Of a stretch of DNA of 36,273 bases, positions 17,076 to 25,423 are shown in pieces (position 1 is the stretch's first letter; every line of letters begins with the position of its first letter). The stretch covers positions 1-36,273 of the forward strand of contig JAKLLS010000024.1 in assembly GCA_022014155.1 (NCBI GenBank), written 5' to 3'. Position numbers and translations under genes: made by a program. The notes under the pieces were generated by a model. It had not been told where the DNA came from, searched no databases, and saw only the letters and a list, made by a program, of their open reading frames with translations. Source of the stretch: Marinobacter sp. (GTDB taxonomy: Bacteria; Pseudomonadota; Gammaproteobacteria; Pseudomonadales; Oleiphilaceae).

Positions 17076-19634
17076 TTAGCTCACCGTTTGTGCCGTTGCC
17101 CATTCGCAGAATTTCTCCAGCGGCATCGGCTTGGCAAACAGGTAGCCCTGCAGCCGGTGGCAGCCCAGTTGGGTGAGAAGCTCCCGGGTGTTATTGTCCT
17201 CCACGCCTTCGGCTACGGCTTCCAGGTTGAGGGTATGTGCCAGTTTCAGGGTGGTTTGGACAATTCCCAGGTCATTCTGGTTCGAACACATCTGGCTTAT
17301 GAAGCAACGATCGATCTTCAGCTCGTGGATGGGCAGGCGGCTCAAATAGGCCAGGGAGGAGTAGCCCGTACCAAAATCATCCAGTGCAATCTTGCAGCCG
17401 CTGTTGGCAATCTGAAGCAGGGAGCCGATCACTGCTTCCATATTGTGCATCATGGAGGTTTCCGTCACTTCGAAGATCACGCGATTCATTGGAATGGCGT
17501 GTTCCCTGATCTCTGCCAGTGCAAAGGACACAAAGTGACTGTTGGTGAGATTCTGAACCGACAGGTTGATACTGCAGGTAATGTCCAGTTGTCGTTCCTG
17601 AAGTGTCTGCATGATTCTGCAAGCCTGGGGCATGATGGAGCGTGAAAGCAGATCCATCAGGCCGGCATTTTCAGCGATCTCGATCACTTCCCCGGCGGGC
17701 ACCGCCCCAAAAAGCGGGCTGTGCCAACGCAGCAGCATTTCCGCGCCCACTAGCTGCTGGCCAGTGCTGCTCATTTGCGGTTGCAGGTAAAGCTCCAGTT
17801 CCCCGGCCTTGATGGCTGGCGGCAGGGCGGTTACCAGGTCCAGGCGCCGTCGTGCGAAATCGGAGATCTCGTTGTTATAGACCTGAACCGGAACCTTACT
17901 TGATTCGCTGCGGTCCCGTGCCGCCGAGGCATGTTGATACAGGATCTCCGCGCTGTCGCCATGTTCCGGGGCAACAGCCACGCCACAGTGTAGATTCATG
18001 AAGACAGGCAGCCTGACAGCATGGACAGAGATTTCATGATGACCCACCACCTGTTCGATGAGGGACTCTAGTGGTTCCTCCAACTGCGCGAGGTCGATCA
18101 GGAAGGCCGCTGAGCCAAACTCGGGAATCGCGATGTAGGCGCGCTGTCGGTTTTCCAGGCAGACCACATTACCCAGCTCCGCCAGCGTATGGTTGAGTTT
18201 GTTCATTAACTGACAAAACATTTCTTCTGCCAGCCTGTGGCCCATGCTGGATGCTATGTCTTTGATTTGTGGATAGTGGACCAGCGTGAGTGCGACCTGG
18301 TTGTTCTGGCTCATCATTGATTGCAACTGTTGATTGAGCAGGGAGGCATTGGGCATCCTGGTGGTCGAATCGTGCATGGCCTGTTCAAGGGATTGCATTT
18401 CCAGATCCCGGACCTGTCGCTCGGCCATCTGCTGTCTCCGCAGTGCGGCCAACTTGCGTGTCCGTTCGTCCTTGATGCGATGGGCCAGGGCAAAGGAAAG
18501 CAGCAGCACCTCTGCGGCAGAGCCGACCTGCATGGCATGATTGGTGACGAAGTTCACCGGGATCAAGTTGAAGACGTTCAGTAAATACAGAGCGGTCCCC
18601 AGGGCAAAGGTAGTCCAGGCCAACACGAAATAGCGGGCAATGGCGACGCCGGCCTTCAGGCCCGCCAGACCCACGGAGATGAGCAGCACAATCACCAGGG
18701 TGCCCAGCAGACCGGCGAACAGCGCACCGTGTATGGGGGAGGCCCAGGTGTAGACGATCAGCAACCCCGCCAGTACGGCCGCAATCTTCATGCTGCGATC
18801 CCAGCGGGAAGAAATGTCCTGCCATTTCAGGAAACTGCGTGCGAACAGCAAGGCAAACAGAGACACAAGTGCGGTGCTGATGGGCAGGGCATAACGGGTC
18901 AGCAACGGCTGCCCGCCCCAGATCCAGGCGCTGCCGACCCCGGAGATGCAGAGCATCAGCAGGCTGATCGAGCCGATGTACAGCACGTAATAGCCGTAGG
19001 CTAAATCCCGGATGGAGAGAAACAGGAACAGGTTGTAGACCACCAGGGCAAACAACACGCCGAAATAGGCTCCCCAATAGAGGCTCTCCAGTGAAAATCG
19101 ATTCAGCAGGTGGTCCTCACGCCAAAGCTCGAGCGGCACTTGCAGTGACGTGGCCGACCGCGCCCTCAGGAACAATTCCACCTGGCCGTTCAGGTCACGC
19201 GGTAGTGGCAGGGCTACCTGGTAGCTGTGGGCCTGTTCCCGCTGGTTTTCGGTCTCCCGGCGACTGGTGTGGTAGATTGCTGGCCGTTGTTTATCACGCA
19301 ATATATAGAGATCCACCTCCTCCAGCAGCGGATATGGAATCACCAGGTACCACTGGCGGGACAAAGGTTCCGGGATGGTCATGGATGTCCTGAGCCATAC
19401 TGATTGGTCGGTGAATCCCAGGTTCAGTACGCTGTCATTGTGCTTTTTATGCCACTGTTCCCGTTGCAGGGCCTGATCAAGGGGCAGGTCACTGTTTAAA
19501 AAGTACTCGATGTGGTGGTTCAAGCTGTAATGGACAGCTTCTTCCTGAATCGTCAGTTCCTCGCCGCTGGCGGTAAGGGCGAATAAAAGGGATATCGCCA
19601 CGAATCCCGCTGACCATTTGTGGAGTTTCACCAT
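17076..19634 (-). CDS. 7TMR-DISM-type membrane sensor with degenerate GGDEF and EAL (c-di-GMP phosphodiesterase-like) domains
   Basis: Signal peptide, periplasmic DISM-like domain, 7 TM helices; EAL domain with AEMLLRW, INLSVQNL, FEVTETS, LDDFGTGYSSLAYLSRLPIHELKID, AEGVED, QGYLFAKPM; no GGDEF signature. Confidence 0.85.
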   Translation of the reverse strand: MVKLHKWSAGFVAISLLFALTASGEELTIQEEAVHYSLNHHIEYFLNSDLPLDQALQREQWHKKHNDSVLNLGFTDQSVWLRTSMTIPEPLSRQWYLVIPYPLLEEVDLYILRDKQRPAIYHTSRRETENQREQAHSYQVALPLPRDLNGQVELFLRARSATSLQVPLELWREDHLLNRFSLESLYWGAYFGVLFALVVYNLFLFLSIRDLAYGYYVLYIGSISLLMLCISGVGSAWIWGGQPLLTRYALPISTALVSLFALLFARSFLKWQDISSRWDRSMKIAAVLAGLLIVYTWASPIHGALFAGLLGTLVIVLLISVGLAGLKAGVAIARYFVLAWTTFALGTALYLLNVFNLIPVNFVTNHAMQVGSAAEVLLLSFALAHRIKDERTRKLAALRRQQMAERQVRDLEMQSLEQAMHDSTTRMPNASLLNQQLQSMMSQNNQVALTLVHYPQIKDIASSMGHRLAEEMFCQLMNKLNHTLAELGNVVCLENRQRAYIAIPEFGSAAFLIDLAQLEEPLESLIEQVVGHHEISVHAVRLPVFMNLHCGVAVAPEHGDSAEILYQHASAARDRSESSKVPVQVYNNEISDFARRRLDLVTALPPAIKAGELELYLQPQMSSTGQQLVGAEMLLRWHSPLFGAVPAGEVIEIAENAGLMDLLSRSIMPQACRIMQTLQERQLDITCSINLSVQNLTNSHFVSFALAEIREHAIPMNRVIFEVTETSMMHNMEAVIGSLLQIANSGCKIALDDFGTGYSSLAYLSRLPIHELKIDRCFISQMCSNQNDLGIVQTTLKLAHTLNLEAVAEGVEDNNTRELLTQLGCHRLQGYLFAKPMPLEKFCEWATAQTVS

Positions 19635-19652
19635 GGTGCCTTCCCGTTCATT

Positions 19653-20981
19653 CTATTCGTCCAGGGGGCTGACCAGGCGGCCGGTGAAACCGAGAAACTC
19701 GGCTTCCTGACAAAAGGCGGAAAAATCGCCTTCCCCCACATCCGGCTGGCGAAGCAGGACCAGTGCCTCGACCAAGCACCCGGGAATATCACGGTTGTTC
19801 CAGGCCGGCATTCTTGGCCACATCAGGAATTCCTCGTGCGACAGCACCACCTTTTCCACCGCGATTTGACTTTCCTGCAGGCGTTCCCGGGCGGTCAGGC
19901 TGATGCAGGGATGGGTATCATCTGCGATCAAGGCGCCCGGGGTTATATGGTGGCGGAGCTCCAGCATGGCATCGCCATGATGGGTTAAACCGATGTAAAG
20001 CTTTTCGCCCTGTAGATGGGCCAATGAGGAGGTTTGCAATACCGTGCCTCGTTCGGTGGTTATTTCCTTGTCCTCTTCATAGCGCGGATCAAACCCAATC
20101 ACCTTGTCATACAAGCCGGTGAGATCCTGGCACACTGCATTGCCGATGCGCCCGGCGCCGCCAAGCACAACAATGCTGGTCTGCTGGCAGTATTGAGGGC
20201 GCTCGCGCATTTGCCGCGCCACGTCCCAGATCATGTACCGCGTTCCCAGGCTCCCTTCCACAAGCGGATCGGTAATCTCGATTCCCGCTTTCATGACAAA
20301 GTTGGGGAGCCGTCCGACCAGGGCGATCCGCTGTACGTTGGGGTAGCCCCGTTGCAATCGATCCAGGTAAAGCCGGACTTTCTCGGAATCTTCCTGTAAC
20401 TCATGCTCGAGGAATTGCGACGCCACCAGCAGGCCGCGCATGTCCGCATTGCGGATAAAACCAAGCACCACATTGGATGGCATACGCTTCGCCATGCGAG
20501 GTGTAAAATAGGAGCCTACCTGTTGTTTGTTACCGTATACCGCGAACAGGAAATGCGGTCTGGCCAGGGCATGAATAAGGGAGCGCAAGTAGGTGTTGGC
20601 CAGAAATATCGCCAATCGGCGACTGTTCCTCCAGAGGGCACGCTTACTTCTGGCTGCCAGGCGTTGCCAGGTGGGGGCAGCGCCATAGAGTTTGTTCAGC
20701 TCGTTATCGGAAAAGCGTCTGCGATAGAACTGCAAACCAATGTGGGACTTTCCGGTGTGCGCCACTGTCGCCGTTACCTTCATACCGGCCTTGCCGGGGA
20801 AATCGACGTCAATGACCTCACCGGGGCGGATATACACCCGCTCCGGCCGTTTCAGGCGTAACCCGCTTGCCGAAATATCCAGCGTAGTGGTTTCAATGGT
20901 GTGATTGGCATAATTCAGAACGACCGGGACCCGGATCCCGGATCGCAAATGCCGGCGATACTCTCCATGCATCCTTATCAT
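19653..20981 (-). CDS. PilZ domain fused to a Rossmann/NAD-binding-type domain
   Basis: N-terminal RRHLR ... DISASGLRL (PilZ RxxxR and D/NxSxxG); C-terminal SIVVLGGAGRIGNAVCQDLTGLYDKVIGFDP (GxGxxG nucleotide-binding-like). Confidence 0.75.
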   Translation of the reverse strand: MIRMHGEYRRHLRSGIRVPVVLNYANHTIETTTLDISASGLRLKRPERVYIRPGEVIDVDFPGKAGMKVTATVAHTGKSHIGLQFYRRRFSDNELNKLYGAAPTWQRLAARSKRALWRNSRRLAIFLANTYLRSLIHALARPHFLFAVYGNKQQVGSYFTPRMAKRMPSNVVLGFIRNADMRGLLVASQFLEHELQEDSEKVRLYLDRLQRGYPNVQRIALVGRLPNFVMKAGIEITDPLVEGSLGTRYMIWDVARQMRERPQYCQQTSIVVLGGAGRIGNAVCQDLTGLYDKVIGFDPRYEEDKEITTERGTVLQTSSLAHLQGEKLYIGLTHHGDAMLELRHHITPGALIADDTHPCISLTARERLQESQIAVEKVVLSHEEFLMWPRMPAWNNRDIPGCLVEALVLLRQPDVGEGDFSAFCQEAEFLGFTGRLVSPLDE

Positions 20982-21095
20982 GGTTTGTCCCTGACGCCCT
21001 GTCGAAACGGATACTCACTTCCAGTCCCTAGTCTGGACCAATCTGCTGAAAGCCGCCATTTATTAACACTTAGGGCATAGAAGGGCGCATTAAGT

Positions 21096-21225
21096 TTCCA
21101 CTTCCGGCTATATAACCAATTCCATAAGCATGCTAAAACGTCTCCCCCGGCGGACGCCATGGAGCGTCTGGGTTCTCTTCCGTTCATCGGGATGTCTGCA
21201 TGTCGGATAAATTTTTATACAAAGC
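21096..21225 (+). repeat. leader/promoter repeat copy B (upstream of the DUF3010 gene)
   Basis: Matches copy A at 16565-16704, including CTCTTCCGTTCATC (14 identical bp) and ATGTCgGATAAATTTTTaTAcAAA. Confidence 0.75.
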
Positions 21226-21250
21226 GCTGTGGCTGAGGGGAATTCTATGA
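21200..21250 (+). pseudogene. 16-codon leader ORF, apparent remnant of a SEC-C gene start (MSDKFLYKALWLRGIL*)
   Basis: MSDKFLYK matches MSDKFFYK of the SEC-C protein; TGA stop at 21248-21250 overlaps the DUF3010 ATG at 21247. Confidence 0.6.
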
Positions 21251-21681
21251 TTGTTTGCGGAGTGGAACTGACCGGCAGTGATGCGGTGGTGTGTTTACTG
21301 AACCTGGACCGGGGGCAGTTCAGTTTGCCGGAGTGCAAGGTGCGTAAGCTGTCGCTGAACAAACACCACAGCCGGGAAGACCTGAAGCAGTTCCAGACGG
21401 CTTTTGCTGAATTGATGGCTGAGTACCAGGTGACCAGCGTTGCGATCAAGGAGCGGATGCCGAAAGGCAAATTTGCCGGAGGCGCCATTAGCTTCAAGCT
21501 CGAGGCAGCCATTCAGCTGATTGACGGTATTGAGCTGGAAGTCAGGTTGCTCCCTCCAGCGCTGATCAAGGCTACGCTGGCGGACAATCCGCTGCCGATT
21601 CCTTTCGCCGAGACCGGTTTGAAGATCTTTCAGGAAACCGCCTTTACTGCCGCCTATGTGGGGCACATGGCGAAATGGTAG
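21247..21681 (+). CDS. DUF3010 family protein
   Basis: MIVCGVELTGSDAVVCLLNLDRGQFSLPECKVRKLSLNKHHSREDLKQFQ...IKERMPKGKFAGGAISFKLEAAIQ; AGGGGA Shine-Dalgarno upstream. Confidence 0.8.
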   Translation: MIVCGVELTGSDAVVCLLNLDRGQFSLPECKVRKLSLNKHHSREDLKQFQTAFAELMAEYQVTSVAIKERMPKGKFAGGAISFKLEAAIQLIDGIELEVRLLPPALIKATLADNPLPIPFAETGLKIFQETAFTAAYVGHMAKW

Positions 21682-21693
21682 CGGATCAACTGA

Positions 21694-22677
21694 TCATGAG
21701 TTAGAGGCGTTGGTGGTCAGGCAACTCAGCGACAAGTCTTTTTCCAGCCGATAGGTGTCGAAGTCCCGGGCCAGAAACAGTTGGCCCTGATAGTGCTGCA
21801 TGGCTTCGGCGGCTAGTTGGTTGATATGGGGCGTGCCGCCCGGTCCGGACTGGTAGCGGGAGCTGAAGTGGGTCAGTACCAGGTTGGGCAGGTGCGCCTG
21901 TTGCGCAAACCGGGCCACCTGTTCGGCGGAACTGTGTTGCGGCCAGGGGCCGACCCGGTCGGCCACGTCCTGGGTGTAGGTGGCCTCGTGGATCAGCACA
22001 TGGCTGCCGTTGCAGGCATCGCTCAGCAGCTCCGGGTTGTCGTTGTCTCCGGCCACGATCAGGCGGCGGGCCGTGCGGGGAATGTGTGTGTAGTCTTCAC
22101 TCCTGAGCAGGCGGCCATCCTCCAGCAGTACGTCCTGTCCTTTCTGCAGTTCGCCCCAGCCGGGCCCGGGTTCCACGCCATCCGCCCGGAGCTTGTCCTG
22201 CAGCAGTTGTCGCTTCAGGTTCCGTTCAGTGAACACATAGGCGCGGCAGGGCACCCGATGGGACAGCGCGACGTTGGTAACCCCGAAGTGTTCATCCTGC
22301 CAGTGAAAGTCCGGTGCTTCGGAATCGATGAAATTCAGGGGATAGCTGAGGCTGGAGTCGCTGTTTTCGATCACTGTATTGATAAAACGCTGTACCTGGA
22401 CGGGGGCGATGACATCCAGAGGTTCGGTGCGGCCAAGCATGGAAGCACTGGTGAGTAGTCCGGGCAGCCCAAAGGTGTGGTCGCCGTGGATATGCGTAAT
22501 GAATATGGCCCGTAATTGCATGACGGAGTATCGGGTGCGTAGCAACTGGTGCTGGGTGCCCTCACCGCAGTCCACCAGGTACCAGGGTTTGGGGCCGGAG
22601 CGGCACAGGGCCAGGCCGGTCACGTTACGTGCTCGTGTCGGTGTTGCGGCGGACGTGCCCAGAAAGGTGAATTCCAT
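21694..22677 (-). CDS. rnz: ribonuclease Z
   Basis: MEFTFLGTSAATPTRARNVTGLAL...LVDCGEGTQHQLL...FITHIHGDHTFGLPGLL: metallo-beta-lactamase tRNase Z motifs. Confidence 0.92.
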   Translation of the reverse strand: MEFTFLGTSAATPTRARNVTGLALCRSGPKPWYLVDCGEGTQHQLLRTRYSVMQLRAIFITHIHGDHTFGLPGLLTSASMLGRTEPLDVIAPVQVQRFINTVIENSDSSLSYPLNFIDSEAPDFHWQDEHFGVTNVALSHRVPCRAYVFTERNLKRQLLQDKLRADGVEPGPGWGELQKGQDVLLEDGRLLRSEDYTHIPRTARRLIVAGDNDNPELLSDACNGSHVLIHEATYTQDVADRVGPWPQHSSAEQVARFAQQAHLPNLVLTHFSSRYQSGPGGTPHINQLAAEAMQHYQGQLFLARDFDTYRLEKDLSLSCLTTNASNS

Positions 22678-22782
22678 TGTGCCTCAACTTCGTATCAGGA
22701 GTGTCATTGGCCCTGCAACCCATGGCGGGCACCATCCCCATGTGGACAATAGCGCCTTCATTCAGGCGGAGTCCAGATACAA

Positions 22783-23688
22783 ATGGCACGAGTTACAGCA
22801 CACGATGGCGCCAGGCTGAAGGTGCGGGAAATCGGGCGTGGCCCGGTGGTTATCCTGCTTCACGGCTTTGGCATGGACAGCCGTCACTGGTTACCCATCA
22901 TCTTGCCGTTGGCGCACCGGTTCCGTTTCGTGCTTCCCGACCTGCGAGGGTTTGGTGGGTCTTCCCGTCTGACCTGTAGCGAACCCTGTGTGCTGACCAG
23001 TCATGCCAGGGATCTTGATGCGGTGATTCGTGAATACAGCATTGGCGAGCCGGTCGGGTTGGGCGGTATTTCCATGGGGGCGAGCACGTCATTGCGCTAT
23101 ATGGAGCTGTTCGGCTCACGCGCGGTCCGTCATTACGTCAACATTGACCAGTCACCGCGCATTGCTCACGGTCCGGGCTGGCCCTGGGGAATATTTGGTG
23201 AGCAGGGGCCCCAGCGAATCCGTTCCTGGTGGCCGTTGCTGGAGCAACTGGAACGAATCGATCCCGAGACGCCATTTGCCGAGTTGCCAAAGGCCCTGCG
23301 CCGGCAGTTTCATGCGGATCTGGCAGACTTCATGGAAGTTGCCCTCAGCCGTCGCTGGATGAAATGGGCGGCCGGGCGTTTGATGCGTATCCCCGGTGTT
23401 GCCCAGCAGCTGGTACCCGTCGACAACTGGTACACCCTGTACCAGCACATGCGGGCCTACGCCGAACGGGAATACGACTTCCGTTCATTCCTGCCTGAGC
23501 TGCTCGTGCCCACCACCGTGCTGGCTGGTCGCCGCTCGGAAATGTACCCCTGGCCAGGTCAGGCTGTCATGGCGGACCTGATCCCCGACGTCAGGTTGGT
23601 GACGCTTGAGAACAGTGGCCATGTACCGTTAATCGATCAACCGGTGTCCTGTATCAGGGCGCTTGGTCAGGCGTTTCAGCCCGCCTGA
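22783..23688 (+). CDS. alpha/beta hydrolase
   Basis: VVILLHGFGMDSRHWLPII; GGISMGAS nucleophile elbow; NSGHVPLIDQP. Confidence 0.9.
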   Translation: MARVTAHDGARLKVREIGRGPVVILLHGFGMDSRHWLPIILPLAHRFRFVLPDLRGFGGSSRLTCSEPCVLTSHARDLDAVIREYSIGEPVGLGGISMGASTSLRYMELFGSRAVRHYVNIDQSPRIAHGPGWPWGIFGEQGPQRIRSWWPLLEQLERIDPETPFAELPKALRRQFHADLADFMEVALSRRWMKWAAGRLMRIPGVAQQLVPVDNWYTLYQHMRAYAEREYDFRSFLPELLVPTTVLAGRRSEMYPWPGQAVMADLIPDVRLVTLENSGHVPLIDQPVSCIRALGQAFQPA

Positions 23689-23792
23689 CCATTTTGCGGG
23701 CGTCTGAATGGCGCCGTCACCCTCCCCATCTTTGACAAAACTCCCCGCCTTGCCAAAGCTTGTAGAGGGCAATTAGCTGGTTCGTGATTGTC

Positions 23793-23805
23793 TGATTGCC
23801 AATCA
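23793..23805. promoter_or_regulatory. palindrome in the hydrogenase operon leader
   Basis: TGATTG-C-CAATCA, preceded by a further TGATTG half-site at 23785-23790; just upstream of the GGAAGG Shine-Dalgarno. Confidence 0.35.
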
Positions 23806-23819
23806 TGGAAGGTCTCCTC

Positions 23820-24956
23820 ATGGACAACGTTGACGATAGCTCTGTTATCACGCGGGAAGGCTTGCAGTGTTTGCTGGATGCGTTGGCGGAGCGCGGGTAT
23901 ACGGTTGTTGGGCCGACCGTTCGAGACGAGGCCATCGTGTACGAAGAACTCGCCCGTATCGAAGCGCTTCCCGCGGGCTGGACGGATGAACAGGACGGCG
24001 GCCACTACCGACTGAAACGGCGTTCGGATGAGGCGTTGTTCGGATACGCCGTGGGGCCCCACAGTTGGAAACGTTTTCTTCACCCACCCAAAGTGTCCCT
24101 GTGGCAGGCGACCCGCCACGAAAACGAACTGCGCTTTGTTCCCGCCCGGGATGAACCGCCCCGATACGCTTTCATCGGGGTGCGAGCCTGCGAACTGGCG
24201 GCCATCGGAATTCAGGATCGCGTGCTGATGGGGGACGAGTACGCCGACCCCCATTACCGCTCACGCCGTGAGGAGGCCTTCCTGGTGGCGCTCAATTGCT
24301 CCGAGGCTGGCGGTACCTGCTTTTGCGATTCCATGGCGACCGGGCCTGACGTCAAAGAAGGCTACGACCTGGTCCTTACTGAATTGCTGGATGATGACAA
24401 CCACCTGTTTCTGATTCGGTCAGGCTCAGAGGAGGGGGCGGAAATTCTGGCCGAATTGCCCCGGGAGCCTGCGACAGAGACCCATCAGGCAGCGGCTACT
24501 GCCGTGGTGGAGAAAACCCGCAGCCAGATGGGCCGGAGCATGCCGCAAATCGCCATTCCTGCCTTGCTGATGGATAACCTGGAGCACCCGCGCTGGGATG
24601 AGGTTGCCGACCGGTGTCTGAGCTGCTCTAACTGCACTATGGTTTGTCCCACGTGCTTCTGCACCACTGTGGAAGATACCTCGGATCTGGAGGGGGTCAC
24701 TGCGGAGCGCAGCCGGCGCTGGGACTCCTGCTTTACGTCGGACTTTTCCTATATTCATGGCGGCAGTGTGCGCAATTCGACCCGGTCCCGCTATCGTCAG
24801 TGGATGACCCATAAACTGGCCACCTGGGTGGATCAGTTCGGTACTTCGGGTTGTGTCGGTTGCGGCCGCTGCATTACCTGGTGCCCGGTGGGTATCGATA
24901 TCACGGAGGAAGTTCGTGCCATTCACGATGATGTGTCATCGAGGGACAAGGAATGA
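23820..24956 (+). CDS. hydB: [NiFe] hydrogenase beta-type 4Fe-4S subunit (sulfhydrogenase beta/HydB-like)
   Basis: CLSCSNCTMVCPTCFCTTVED and GCVGCGRCITWCPVGIDITEE clusters; GVRACELAAIGIQDRVL; ATG at 23820 with GGAAGG Shine-Dalgarno (two upstream in-frame starts also possible). Confidence 0.85.
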   Translation: MDNVDDSSVITREGLQCLLDALAERGYTVVGPTVRDEAIVYEELARIEALPAGWTDEQDGGHYRLKRRSDEALFGYAVGPHSWKRFLHPPKVSLWQATRHENELRFVPARDEPPRYAFIGVRACELAAIGIQDRVLMGDEYADPHYRSRREEAFLVALNCSEAGGTCFCDSMATGPDVKEGYDLVLTELLDDDNHLFLIRSGSEEGAEILAELPREPATETHQAAATAVVEKTRSQMGRSMPQIAIPALLMDNLEHPRWDEVADRCLSCSNCTMVCPTCFCTTVEDTSDLEGVTAERSRRWDSCFTSDFSYIHGGSVRNSTRSRYRQWMTHKLATWVDQFGTSGCVGCGRCITWCPVGIDITEEVRAIHDDVSSRDKE

Positions 24957-25423
24957 AAAACATTGCCCAGATCGTCTGCGAGCATCCGTTCTTTCACGGT
25001 CTGGATGGGGAGTTCTGTGATCTGGTCTGCGGGTGTGCCCGCAATGTCCGGTTCAACCCGGGGGACTACCTGTTCCACGAAGGCGGAGACGCCGATTACC
25101 TGTATCTGATCCGCTATGGCCAGGTGACCCTGGAAATCGCGGTGCCGGGAAAACCGTCGGTTCGTTTTCAGACCCTCCATGACGGTGATCTGGTGGGGGT
25201 ATCCTGGGTTCTGCCCCCCTATCATTGGGCCTACGATGCCCGCGCCATTACGCTGACCCGTGCCATTGCCATGGATGCCCGCTGTCTGAGGAAGAAGTGT
25301 GATGATGACCCGGTTCTGGGCTACGACGTCCTGAAACGCGTGCTGCCGATTCTGACCAGTCGGTTGCACGCGACACAAATGCAGATTCTCGATGTTTATG
25401 GCGCTCCGGAGCAACCCGAGTGA
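24953..25423 (+). CDS. cyclic-nucleotide-binding-domain protein without HTH, Cys-rich N-terminus
   Basis: NVRFNPGDYLFHEGGDADYLYLIRYGQVTLEI: cNMP-binding beta-roll; 156 aa, no DNA-binding domain; overlaps the upstream gene by 4 bp. Confidence 0.8.
   Translation: MKNIAQIVCEHPFFHGLDGEFCDLVCGCARNVRFNPGDYLFHEGGDADYLYLIRYGQVTLEIAVPGKPSVRFQTLHDGDLVGVSWVLPPYHWAYDARAITLTRAIAMDARCLRKKCDDDPVLGYDVLKRVLPILTSRLHATQMQILDVYGAPEQPE

Noticed and set aside
23732-23760. Possible sigma-70 promoter (TTGACA) ahead of the hydrogenase operon
   Set aside because: No convincing -10 hexamer at 16-18 bp spacing; not strong enough to call.
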